Shown one piece after another: positions 1-10,985 of a stretch of 64,000 nucleotides of DNA. The translations under genes were made by a program, and so were the position numbers. The notes under the pieces were generated by a model. It was not told where the DNA came from, searched no databases, and worked only from the letters and a program-made list of their open reading frames with translations. This DNA comes from Taxawa tesnikishii (nom. ined.). Its lineage: Eukaryota > Ascomycota > Dothideomycetes > Dothideales. How positions within the stretch are numbered: position 1 is the stretch's first letter; each line of letters begins with the position of its first letter. The DNA lies in contig JAPDRO010000002.1 of NCBI GenBank assembly GCA_030247885.1, positions 1,054,001 through 1,118,000 on the forward strand, given 5' to 3'.

Positions 1-1558
1 CTGTATCTAGCTCACCAACGGTACCCAGCTCTTCAGTCATCATCGGAGCTCCGGTCGCTATCACCCCAACTGCCGAAGCCGCTTCTTCTGCTGCGAGTGC
101 CGACCCAAGCAACGTCGTTTCTGTTGTGCTCCCTGACTCGTCGTCTACCGGCCAGGCTGCCGCAACTGGCATTGTTCCAGGAGCCTCTAGCCTGCTGAGC
201 AGTGTCCTCGGCGGTATCCTGCCAGGCGCTACCAGCAGTGTATCTGCCATTCCATCTGCACAGTCTACACGTGCAGCTGCTACCAACGACCCTGCCATCA
301 GCCTCTCCCTGGGCGTGCCTGTCCTCTCCAGCATCCTTCCTACTGTCAGCCTTTCCCTTGGCCTCCCAGTCTCCGCAGCCCTGCCAACCACAAGTCTTAC
401 GAACGGCGCTGGCCTGACTTCAGTGTCGAACCCCGCAGGATCTGGCGTAGCAGGAGCTCCCTCATCAGTCAGCCCATCAGCAGCCTCCGCTTCTCCACTC
501 CTGTCGATTAGCTTAAGGCTGCCTGTGCCCGTTGTCAGCCGCTCTGGCGCTGCTTCTGCTCCCGCTGCTACCGATGCTACCTCTTCTGCCGTTGCTGCTG
601 GTTCGGCCTCCTCTACTGCAGGTAGCCCACTCGGTGGCATCCTCTCCGGCGTTTCCAGTGTCGTCAGCAACATTCTGCCTAACCCTACCGTGGTAGGTTC
701 TGCGGCCAGCGACAACGCCGCACTGTCCTCTGCTGCCGGACTCTCAGCCAGTGGTATTTCGGGCGGTGTTTCGAGCGTTGTCAGCAATGTCCTGGCTAAC
801 CCTACCGTTGCGGTCTCTTCCGTCACTCCCAATGCCGCATCCCCTTCAGCTGGTGGTCTCCTCGGCGGTATCTCCAGTGCTGTCAGCAACATCCTGGCCA
901 ACCCTACTCGCGTTCCTTCCTCCGTCATTGCTGCTGGTACTTCCTCTGCAGTTGTGCAGGACCCGTCGGCTTCTTCGATCGCAGGCAATCTGCTCGGCGG
1001 CGCTCTTGGTGGTGTCTCCAGCGCCGTCGGGAACGTCCTGGTGAACCCTACGGGAGCTGTTACTTCTGCATCTGCATCTGCATCTGGTCAGCCGTTGCTG
1101 AGCGTTAGCTTGCGCTTGCCAATTCCTGTGGTCGCTGCCAGCGCTAACGCTGCTTCCGCTTCTGCTGCCACCCCTGCTGCCTCATCCAACCCGGCAACTG
1201 CATCTTCCTCCCCGCTGTCGCTGGTGGCGCTTCTGCTGTCCTATCTGTCGCTGGACCTTCTTCTTTCGCTACCGTTCGTGTTTCTTCATCAGCCGCCGCA
1301 CCCGCCTCCTCTTCCGCCGCTGGCGCATCCTCTTCGGAGCCATCCACGACCGCCATGGAAACTTCGGCCGCCACCGGTACCGCAGTACCAGCTTTCGAAG
1401 GCCCCTCCGTCTCTTTCTGTGGAGCCACGCTCGTGTGTGGAGCTACCAACCAGCCTGCCACGGTCACTGTGACCGCGACCAGCACCCTCAAGATTTACCT
1501 GCCCGTCACGGCAGCACCCACCGTCTCGGTGTTTGCGGCCAATGTGCTCAAGGCGTAA
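1..1558 (+). CDS. Ser/Ala-rich repetitive protein, 5' end outside window
   Basis: The reading frame is open from base 3, so the gene starts upstream of the window. The product is very rich in Ser, Ala, Val and Gly and has two kinds of internal repeat. Four copies of a GG[IV]SS[VA]VSN[IV]L.NPT-like unit lie near bases 630-690, 760-810, 855-910 and 985-1050. Two copies of LLS[IV]SLRLP[VI]PVV lie near 500-535 and 1095-1130, and shorter SLGLPV relatives lie earlier. The frame must change near the CCCC run at 1210-1213. After it, a second frame carries a plausible Ser/Ala/Thr-rich continuation and a C-terminus with two Cys and a TVTVTATSTLKIYLP segment, ending at 1558. One missing C in that run would explain this. 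No family is recognised. Low complexity suggests a wall or secreted protein, but no signal peptide or GPI signal is visible in the part present. Confidence 0.6.
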
Positions 1559-1823
1559 ACGTTTCCTTTGTTAGCATTGTATGAGTAGGGGCAGGATGTT
1601 GATCATCTAGGTTGCTTTGCGTTTGCATCACAGGGTTAATACATGGGATCATTACCTAATCTTGTTCTCCTTTGTCAACTACTAACGATCGCTAATACCG
1701 AATACCCGACTACTGTCAATCATTATAGTAGATAATTCTAATGTCAAATGACCAACTTACTACTACGAGCGAAGTGTAGAGCAATGTTCACAAACCATGT
1801 TTCCTGTAATTCGTAATGACGCT

Positions 1824-3316
1824 TCATCTGCCAAATGCCATCGGGCAGCCCATCCTCCCCATAGCCGCCAGTCGCTTCTTGTCCGCTTCGAGCTCCGCTT
1901 TGCCTTTGCCAGACAGAAAGGCTGGGCCGACCTCATGCGGCAACCAGCCTTGTGGCCGGAAGAAATCGCCTCGATCTCCAGGTATGGGCTTGCCGCTTAG
2001 CCAGAGCTGCCATGCTTGCAAGCTCCAACGATTGCCGAGCGAGCGCTTGACGTACCTGCAGCAACAATTAACTAAGATGGGTTGAGATGCGTGTTGGAGC
2101 TGGGACTCACCAAGGCTCGCTGTCGTATTTTGTTCGGTGGATACGTCCTGTTCTCGTGTCAGGCTCAGAGGTGGATTGAATTCTCATGAAGTAGGGCCTT
2201 GGTAAGGATAGATATCTTAGGACGTATTGGCGTATTTTCAGCGCTGTCAGGACAAATCTCTCGAGAGCTTGAGGTGGAGGTGGATACCTGTGTCCCTGTG
2301 AGTCCTTGCTGCTCAGTAAATGTTGGGAAACCGTGCGCAGTACATCATCGCCTTTCTTAGCCGGTCGTCCATCAGTGCGCTCACAGCCTGCCTCGCTACG
2401 CCCCTCAATGCAGCAGGAATACTGTACACGAGCATTGCCGTGGTCTGATCTGCCGTTTTCTTGTTGTAAATGTTAGGCACCATATGCTGCGCCTCGTACT
2501 CCAAACTCCACTGCTCGACCTCCTCCATCCAATGCAGCCCATCCCTCCATCCGGTTTTTGCGGATGGCAAGGACCCGAAATCAATGCCCATGGCATCACC
2601 TGTGCTTTTCCAGAACACGGCAAACGCGCACCGTTCCCAGTCTTCCAGCTCGCGCCATTCGTATCGCCTGACCCACCGAACTGGTTCGAGCGCGAAAAGC
2701 GAAAGCGTATACAGCATGTCATCATTGCTGATCTTGCCCGCTTTCTGGTAGTGCTGCATCTCCAGTTAGTGGGAACACTGAGAAGTGGTATGGCTGGTTT
2801 GAAGCTGACGGCATGAATTTGATTCATCCGGGCGATACCTGCCAGTGCCCGGTCGTGGTCAGGTTCGTGCCCTATAAATTCTACAAGCAGGACTTCAGTA
2901 TCCGCGATGCGCTTCAAAGCGTAGTCCTTATCCGACAGCTGACCCGTCTGGACAAGCAGCTTGCTGATGGTTGGGATACCGTACGTGCGGAACAGAGCGA
3001 ACTCGAGGGCCTTTTGTGCGGTGAACGGGAACTCCAATTCCATAATGTACCGTTGGATCTTGTAGGCGTCTTCGTTTGTCATCGAAGCCAGCGACGCGCG
3101 GTCGGTGTACCCGAATTTGCGCTTCTTGTAGCGCACTCGAGTGTAGCGGAGGAGGCTTACGAGAAGTAGATAGGTTGCAACGAGCACGACACCCCGTGGA
3201 AATGTGATGGCCTGCCGCAGTCGGTTCAGGTAGGCCATGGTAGCTTTCGGAGATGGTTTCCAGCCGAGGAGAGGAGAACTCGAGGTATACTTCCAGGTTC
3301 GAGACGCGTTTTCCAT
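1824..3316 (-). CDS. MpaB-like ER-bound oxygenase (DUF2236 family)
   Basis: Four exons (3316-2810, 2759-2332, 2287-2111, 2055-1824) give 447 residues, a length usual for fungal MpaB-type proteins. The introns are 50, 44 and 55 bp, and the first has a CTAAC branch site. Residues about 42-56 (GVVLVATYLLLVSLL) form one membrane anchor, followed by a basic stretch. The central region carries the family's His-rich helix pair (GHEPDHDRALAGIARMNQIH) and the aromatic region around RWVRRYEWRELEDWER. The C-terminal exon holds QAWQLWLSGKPIPG and GWLPHE, typical of the family end. MpaB of mycophenolic acid synthesis is an ER-bound oxygenase that helps cleave a terpenoid chain; rubber-cleaving Lcp is a distant haem relative. 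The substrate here cannot be read from sequence, and no biosynthetic cluster surrounds the gene. The donors of introns 1 (GTCAGC) and 2 (GTTTCC) are non-consensus. Confidence 0.85.
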
Positions 3317-4036
3317 TGTGATTAAGTGACTGTCATGTAGGTCTCTGAATAGGGAAAAGACTTGGCACGTTGTTCCGCAGGACTGGGAATGGCTACTAAT
3401 AGAACCCGTTCAGTACCCCTTCTTGACCCAAGATGGTCGTTTTTCACTGACCGCGGGTCGCAGTCTGAGGTGCGGGCGCCTCGGGTCTTTACATGAGGGG
3501 CGCCTGCCGTGCCACATGCTCTTGCGTAAGCAAAGGGTGAGACTGACTCGACGGGACATTCACGGAAGGGTGGCCTAACAAGCTACAAAAGGCGCATGAC
3601 CGCTCCCGCTGAATCCTTCATGAGAATTGCTGGTCGTGATATATACGGAAAAAGTTTAGATGGAAGAGGACCGTAGGTTGGCCATGACGATAGGCGTCGC
3701 TTGATCCAGTCAGCGCCGCGCAGCAGCATTTGGAGAAGGTCGATGGTTCGCACTAGCTGACAACCGCAACTCCATGCTGAAAATCACGTGATTGCGCGCG
3801 CTGTAAGAGACCTGAACAAGTGAGGAAGTTCAGACGCTTGGTTCATCATCGTGTTTCTGTTGCGTATCTCACCAAGCCAAAGGAGGTTCAACGCTGAGAC
3901 GTTGATAGTAAGAGTAGTTTTAAGCTTTGCACGTATCCGACACTGCTTTCTCACGTCGTTGTGGACGATTTTCGAGGACACTGCTACAAGGCCTCGAAGA
4001 CGAGAAAGCTAACGGAGGGTATTGCCAGGGGCCCAC
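3317..4036. other. Intergenic, no gene seen
   Basis: About 720 bp between the start of the MpaB-like gene and the 3' end of the WD40 gene. Short open frames here have no recognisable protein character. The right end (about 4070-4150) is pyrimidine-rich because it is the reverse complement of the Lys/Glu-rich tail of the WD40 gene. Confidence 0.6.
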
Positions 4037-5509
4037 TTAATCATCGTCTTCCATTAACTCCGCCAGCTCCGCTTCCTCCTCAGCTGTCAACATTCCCTCC
4101 TCCTTCTTCTTCTTCTTCTTCTCCTCCTCCCCTTCTACTTCTACTCCGCCACTTTCCGCGCGCTCCGCCTCTTCACGTACCCTCTTCACCTCTTCGGCCT
4201 CCAAACTCCACACTCGGACCGTACCATCAATACTGACGCTGACAATCCTGTTTCCCCTCTCCCTTCGTCAGCGTCAGCCCCGTAACTTCTTCATAATGTC
4301 CACTATACACGCACGCCAGGTCTCCAGATGAAGCGTTCCAGACTCGAACTTCTTCGTCTCGGCAAGCGGTAACGACGAAGTTGTCTTGTGGGGAAAAGAC
4401 CACATCGCGCACGAAGTCCGGGTGCTGGAGTGTCGTATCGGATTCCCAGTTCCGCGACCGCACAAGGTGGGCCGCCGTCTTGTCCGCTGAGGCCGTCCAC
4501 AGATCACCTTCGCTATTGACGTCGCCTTCGAACCGTAGCTTGTTGACTGAAGTCGCGTGCGCTAGGATCGGAGCCGCAATCTCCTGCGCTGAAGTCTGCA
4601 TGATCTTCCACGATCGGATTTCGCGGTCGGACGAGGCGCTGAAGAGCACAATTTCCTCCGAGGAAGATGAATAGGGATCGATAGCAAGGTCTAGGATGCC
4701 GCGTATGTGACCTTTGAGTACATGTAGTTTTGCACCTGAGGCGACGTTCCAGACGATGATGTTTGCGTCTGCACCGCCCGAAATGAGGTAGGAGGTTCCC
4801 TTGAGGGAGAAACTGAGCACGCATTTTACGAAGTCGGTATGGCCGTTGGTATACCGACGAAGGGGCTGCCGGGTGCTGAGAGACCAGGAGTGAATTGTTT
4901 TATCCCAGCAGCCGGCAAACAAGATCTTTGGTTCGGATCCGGAGCTTGAGTACGAGATGGCCAGGCTGGTCAAAGGTGCTGTGGCGCCTGTGAATACTGT
5001 ACTTGTATCACCGGACTGCAGATGACGTTAGCCGTTGGTTAAGCACCAAAAACTACATATGTTCACAACGACAGGAAGAGTATATAAAACAAGTAAGGAT
5101 ATGGGGTAAAGGCGAATCGTGGGCGCTCACCTACATCCAAAACAACTCGTCTGGCGGTGCCTGCAGCTTCAGCGACAAAGACGGCGCCGTCATCGAAAGG
5201 ATCTGCATGTATGGCTAGGATCTTTGAAGGGAGAGCAATCGGATTGCCGTTCTTGTTTTTCGACTTGGCAGTTTTGCGTTCTTTGGTGGCGAGGGAGTCT
5301 CTGGAGTTGCTCCGTCAGCTGTTGCTCAATTCCTCCCTCTCTCTCCGACTTTTCAATAGATAAAGAACTAGTATGGTGTAGTATAAGCGAGAACGGCGGC
5401 TTAGGCTTCCATCTGTCTCCGACGCTGCAAAGAGATACTGGAGCATTCTTGGTACGTACGTCGTCTGGAAGAAATGCCCTGTATCGTTGGACCGTGACAT
5501 GGTGTGCAA
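4037..5509 (-). CDS. WD40-repeat protein with acidic/lysine C-terminal tail
   Basis: The best model is three exons (5509-5460, 5300-5135, 5015-4037), about 398 residues. Exon 1 begins MHTMSRSNDTGHFFQTT. Its junction to exon 2 is chosen because the phase fits and avoids an in-frame stop, so it is tentative. The body is a WD40 propeller: visible blades include LFAGCWDKTIHSWSL, SGGADANIIVWNV, FSASSDREIRSWKI, WTASADKT, TACRDEEVRVWN and DGTVRVWSL. The tail has a run of six lysines followed by an acidic end (AEEEAELAELMEDDD). The last blade and tail are in another frame. A net change of -1 or +2 bases is needed at the C runs 4254-4257 and 4261-4263, and two single-base undercalls would do it. WD40 proteins are scaffolds. 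I do not recognise the orthologue, and the partner and compartment are unknown. Confidence 0.75.
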
Positions 5510-6700
5510 GTTCCTGAGGTAGCCGACGAGCTTGTGTTACGGACTTTGTTTCTATGTTGACGTGAAGTTGTATACCCCCGGTCTAGAATCTATAAGGCAA
5601 AGGTTCGTCTGATCGTATAGGCGATGTTGCGGCTGACTCGTTTCGAACATGTGGAAGTCAATCTTGGCAGCCTCCCGCAAACCTCCCGGCGATTTCCCTA
5701 GTTTCCGCTTCCGTCTCCGTTTCCGTTTCCCTTTCCGTTCCCCAGTCTTTGTCCGCAGGGGTTAATGACACTCTCCTTCATGTTTTCCCTTGTACGGCAT
5801 CTTTCCAAGTTGCTGCTCGCAAAGGGAGCAGTTCCCGCAGCTGTGTATGGCGTCAATTTTTACAAGAGCGCTTATCGGCCAGTAACACCGCCAAGAACGC
5901 ACGTCTTATATTAGACTCGACGCCGCTGCACTCGTACATGTTCAGCCGGTGGCACAGAAGTCCTGAGATTGATGATGGCGTTTCGACATGCCATTAACAT
6001 CTCCATGTTGAGGTGTAGTGGCCCGCCGATGCCGAGTCCAGGCAAGCTCTATCGACGCACCGTGCGCCATCCGTCTTCATCGCAGATAGAGTATGCGCGT
6101 GTTTCACCAGAGCCGTGCTCGCTTGGGAACACGGCAGATGTAACTTTCGGCCAGATGCAGCCTTTACGTGAGACCGACCAGCCAGTCGGCGCTCATAGAC
6201 TTGCCTCAAAGTTCTCACACACGCAGTGTCGATCGACGCGGTCTTTGCCGTGCGATATCCCAGAGTCAGGGGGCATGGATATCGAGTTTTCGCCTGCATT
6301 GCGGGTCAATCCAAGCTGCCGATTCCATAGAAACACGTCGCGCCAAGCTTCTTCCACAGGCAACCTCATTTCTGGCAGGGAAGAGCTCTTGCCGCCACGT
6401 GCGCCACGACTGGCAACATGTGCACCAACCTTGCGCTCGGCGGGCTTTCTGGCCCTCACACCCGTCTCCGCATCTTGAAGGTTCTCTGGCCTCGAACCCG
6501 AAGCCTAATTAGCCGTATGGGTAGTACATGTCACCATTGCCCTGCATATAATGACCGCCGAGCGCAATGATAAACACTTAGCGTCCTCCTCTGCTCCATC
6601 CTACGCGTCAAGTGGTCTTTTGTTTCGTCGGTTCGCCCGCTGCAGGTCTTGGGCTTCATTCTGTTCTATCTCTCCTTTCGTCTCGTCTCATTTTGCTGAC
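5510..6700. other. Divergent intergenic region, no gene seen
   Basis: About 1.2 kb between the divergent WD40 and permease genes. Around 5700-5745 there is a CCGTTTC-type pyrimidine tract. Mutually overlapping open frames on both strands (5969-6512) show no domain, no codon preference and no conserved start, so I call nothing. The 6551-6700 stretch is open in the permease frame but is probably 5' leader. Confidence 0.5.
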
Positions 6701-8517
6701 ATGGCGTCTTCGTCCTCCTCGGCCGCAACTGCTCCCGACAATGGACTGAGGAAAACAGCCCCTGCAGCATCGGAAAGAGAAATTTCGGCATTCGATGCTG
6801 TTGAAGATGACACGGACCTGTACCATGGTCATCTCCGCTCCACGCACAAGGATGATGGCTTCACAAAGACGGATGCAAGAGACATGCAGCGCATGGGCAA
6901 GGCGCAGGAACTGAGGAGGAACTTCCGCCTACTTTCTACGATTGCTTTCACCGTCATCTTACAGGGCACATGGGAGGTGCTTCTGACCGCGACATACCAA
7001 GGTCTGGTCGACGGGGATTAGCAGGTCTGTTCTGGTCCTATATCTGGACTTTCATCGGCTTCTCCTTCGTCATGGCCTCACTTGCCGAAATGGCATCTAT
7101 GGCACCCACAGCTGGCGGACAGTACCACTGGGTCTCTGAGTTTGCTCCGCCACGCTGGCAAAAGAGTTTGAGCTACGTGACGGGATGGATGTCCACGCTG
7201 TCATGGCAAGCCGGTACTGCATCCGGACCATACTTGGTCGGAACAATGATCCAGTCAATGATCTATGTAAAGAAATATCCAGACGTCAAGGATTCAAACA
7301 GTATACTGACTTCTACCAGGTGAACGATCCTGATTACTCCGGAACCAACTGGCAAGGCACCCTGTTCGTCATTGCCATCACTATCGTGGTCTACGGCATG
7401 AACGTGTACGGCGCACGCGCCATGCCGGTCTTCCAAAATCTTATGTTGATTTTGCATGTCTTAGGTTCGTTCCGTCTTCTGTACGATTACACATACGAAA
7501 GCGAACTGACACATCCTAGGCTTTGTGACCATTGTCGTGTGCTTTTGGGTTCTAGCTCCTCGCAACACTGCAGCGACCGTCTTCACGCAGTTCACTAACG
7601 ATGGGGGCTGGAACAGTATGGGACTGGCTCTCATGGTGGGCCAGATTTCTGCGATTTACGCCTGTATATGTAAGTCACCTGTGTGAATGGCTGGACTTGG
7701 GCCGTATTTTGTTGACGACAGCACAGGTTCAGATGCAGCCGCTCACATGTCCGAGGAGATCAAAGATGCCGGGCGAACAGTGCCTAAGGCCATGGTCGGA
7801 TCATACCTTCTCAATGGAGCTCTGGGATTGGTGTTCCTCATAACCTACCTCTTCTGCATCACCGATCTTGAAGGGGCTTTGAACGACGATACCGGCTACC
7901 CACATCTCTTTGTCTTCCGCAATGCATTCAGTCTCCCCGCGACTAACACGCTCTCGGCTATCGTCATCATCCTAATCTATGCCGGCACTCTTTCCTACAA
8001 CATCTCAACGAGCCGCCAAACATGGTCCTTCGCTCGCGATGGCGGTCTACCCTGGTCCGACTGGATCGCCAAAGTCAATCCCAAACTCGAAGTCCCCGCC
8101 AACGCAGTCTTGGTCACATGCGCCTTCACCGTACTTCTCTCGCTCATCAACATCGGTTCCGACGCCGCTTTCAACGCCATCATCTCTCTCAACGTCGTTT
8201 CGTTGATGATCACGTACATGACGTCCATCGGCTGCGTCCTCTACCGCCGCATCTACCACCCTGAGCTGCTGCCGCCTGCACGCTGGAGTCTGGGCAGGTG
8301 GGGCGTGGCCGTTAATACGGTTGGAGTCCTGTATTCGACGCACGCGTTCTTCTGGTGCTTCTGGCCGAATTACACGCCCACAGACGCACCCGGATTCAAC
8401 TGGGCTAGTGTCATGTTTGTTGCCGTCTTGCTCTTCTGTGCTATTGACTACATGCTTCGCGCCAAGAAGGTCTACAAGGGCCCTGTCGTTCTCGTCGAGG
8501 GATGGAGGGGCGAGTAG
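6701..8517 (+). CDS. APC-family permease (choline/GABA/amino-acid transporter type)
   Basis: Exons are 6701-7266, 7320-7464, 7520-7669 and 7727-8517. Introns are 53-57 bp, two with GTAAAG/GTAAGT donors. The product is about 550 residues, normal for the fungal amino acid/choline transporter group of the APC superfamily. The start at 6701 (MASSSSS) is preferred over an upstream in-frame ATG at 6551. A soluble N-terminus is followed by about 12 membrane segments. Family landmarks are TWEVLLTATYQGLVDG in TM1, MASLAEMASMAPTAGGQYHW, YNISTSRQTWSFARDGGLP and a short cytosolic C-terminus. The frame breaks at GGGG 7013-7016, inside the usually invariant GLVDGGLAGLFWSY stretch; one more G restores it exactly. 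It is a plasma-membrane importer of choline, GABA or a related amine or amino acid. The substrate cannot be decided from sequence. Confidence 0.9.
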
Positions 8518-9379
8518 AGGTAAAGGGGCGGTTGTACGACTTAGTCTGGATAAGGAAGGAACAGGACTATTGTGCGTGGACGGTTGATTAGCTATCTTGG
8601 TACCGCCGGTCGCCATAACTCGACGGCCTTCGGTCTCTAAGACTTCTGGGTTGACGTCTCAGGACCCCGATGGGTTGAGTGCATGTGATAAATGAGACCG
8701 TGAAGCGCTTCGGTGGGAAGCTCTACCGAACGCCCTACCACGATGGCTCACCATTCGAAGCGATATCACACATACACGGGTTCGCTGTATTTGGTTTGCG
8801 GGACGGCCGACAATTCGCAGTCGCCGAGCTTGGGACTGCTTGAAAGGTTTCGGGTTTGAGGTAGATGATATCAGTGCCGATAAGCCGTCGTCCAAATGAC
8901 TGCGCGTCTTGGTATGCTCCTTGGCATCCAGCGCTCAGCCGCGTCTCTCCCCACCATGGCACGCCGTGTCTGGGCCATCAGATCGCTCAATCTCAGTTCA
9001 GCCGCTGCATATATTACTTGGTCAAGGCAAAGACCTCATCGCCGTAGGCAATGCGTGATGTCGACGCGGGACGCCATGATACTCTCCAGCCATGCGGTAC
9101 CCGTCCTGCACGCATGTCTTGCCGTTGCGGTTGATCACATGTTCCATCGAAAAAGCCACAACAATGACTTCCCGCATCTAGAGCGAGACGACTAAGTTCC
9201 GTGTAATGAGGCGCTCGTCACTCGTAACTGATGGCGCCTTGTCCGTCCTACCCAAATCATCCCCACCGTTGCCGGGGTATAGGTAGCACTGCATGCCCAA
9301 CACTCGACAGGCATTTTCGATTCTCCTTTCTCGCGTTTCTCTTCTAGTTTTTCTACAATTTCCGTTCTGTAATACCGCC
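8518..9379. other. Intergenic, no gene seen
   Basis: About 860 bp between two genes on the same strand: permease 3' flank and receptor promoter. Open frames are short and overlap on both strands. I see no repeat, RNA gene or clear terminator. Confidence 0.5.
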
Positions 9380-10731
9380 ATGGGCGCCTATATAAATGGG
9401 TTCTACGTTTTCGCGCCGGTGACCGCGACAGATCATGCAGGCCTTCTCTACGTTGCCGTCATCCTCAGTCTTGCATTTTCGGTTCTCACGTTGGCGACGA
9501 GGGTTCATATTAAGAGACGGATTTTTGGCTCGGACGATTGGCTCGTTGCTGGTGCTACGGTGAGTAGACTCCCTGCGGTGGTGAAGTTTCGCTGAATGTG
9601 TCCGAAGGTGGCTGCGCTGGCGCAGTACACCGCGCTCCTTGTCGGGTTGAACGATGGAAGTCTGGGAAGAGCAGTGCAGCTGCTGAGCAGCAGCCAGAAG
9701 GTCAAGGCTGGCAGGGTGAGTATTCTGGCATGTTGTTCCATGGACGGACGTGGTACTGACGTCTTGCGTAGACAATCATCGCGAGCGAGGTCATGTTCCT
9801 CATAGCAGTCGCATTATCCAAGTGCTCGATCGTGTTCTTCATCAGGCGACTCTTCACGCGAGACCATAAGGGCGCTTGGATGATCTGTAATGGGATGCAG
9901 GCGTTGATCGGAATATGGACAATTGTCTCAATGCTCCTGCTCACAATCGGTTGTGGCCCATCGTCCAAGCTTGCTGGAGACAAGTGTAACGGACAGGTAT
10001 ACCATCATACTCGAACCTTCCGTTACACAAAGGCTAAAAGTTCAGCAGTTAACACGCTGGACCGTCGTAGTCTCACTCGACGGGATCCTCGAGATCGTGT
10101 TCGTAGCTATGGCAGTATTTCTTATCACGCCGCTACAGATGGCATTCAAAATCAAGGCTGCCGTATGCCTGGCCTTCTCCTTCCGCCTCTTGTGCGTTCA
10201 CGCCCAAGCCTGCTCTCTCTCTCTACCACATAGTCCACCTTCGACTGACAACCCTCACAGCGTCGGCGTCTTCGCAGCCATTCGCGTACACTATGGTTTC
10301 CAGTTCGCACGTTCGGCAGACCCGGGCCTGGGCATTATCCCTCCACTGATATGGCAAGAAATTGAGCTCGGGTATGCCCTCATCTCCGCCACTATCCCCA
10401 CTCTGCGCTCCTTCATCCGCGGGTATGAGAAGGCGATGGGCTGGGATCCCTCTTATTCCGCCAGCAACAGCCACCAGCTGCAGTCGTTCCACCAACACAG
10501 CGCGCTGCGCTCGCAAACCCGTGACGACCCACTTGATGTGTTGAGGTCGGACAGACAGGATTACAAGGCGGATATCTGGGGTCAGCCGGAGCAAGGGAAG
10601 CAAGACCATAAGAGAGTGGGCAGCAGGGGAGTGGGGACAGTACGGATCCGATCATCAGGAGGGACGTCCAGATCCATGTGTCGTCGGAGAGCGCGACGAG
10701 AGGTCCGTGGACGGGCACTAAGACTCCCTGA
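9380..10731 (+). CDS. SAT4-type fungal rhodopsin-like 7-TM membrane protein
   Basis: Five exons (9380-9559, 9608-9715, 9772-9996, 10046-10191, 10261-10731) give about 376 residues with seven hydrophobic segments. The start MGAYINGFYVF is the first good ATG with a membrane segment directly after it. Family landmarks are FGSDDWLVAGAT after TM2, AQYTALLVGLNDG, a Cys-containing loop (GCGPSSKLAGDKC), a WTVVVSLDGILEIVF helix, and RVHYGFQFARSADPG before the last helices. The tail frame switches at GGGG 10626-10629 or 10633-10636. With one more G it ends in DPIIRRDVQIHVSSESA, matching the short IRR/IRK-V-Q tail seen in this family; otherwise the frame runs to 10762 as basic noise. These proteins resemble the Pth11 seven-helix fold without the CFEM domain. 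Ligand and signalling role are unknown. Confidence 0.85.
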
Positions 10732-10985
10732 AATCGGTGTAAGTCCCATCCAGGCTGGATGATGTGAGTTGCTATTCTTGTGTCTCTAATCTGCGAATCA
10801 CCTTCGGGATCGCGCAGAAGCTAGAGCTTGTGATTAGCAGTCAACACGAGAAACCCGTAGCTGTCATGCTCGTCCGTGCGCCCGTCTGGCTACGGTCCAT
10901 TCGCAGGAAGCTCTTCTGCGGCTGTTTCTCGTTGATGTCGTAAGATTGTCTTGAAGCTCCTCTGTATTCCGTACAAATGACCATT

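Noticed and set aside
5969-6512. Overlapping frames of 88-169 codons on both strands
   Set aside because: No domain, start context or splice logic. The frames overlap each other on opposite strands, and the sequence fits a divergent promoter.
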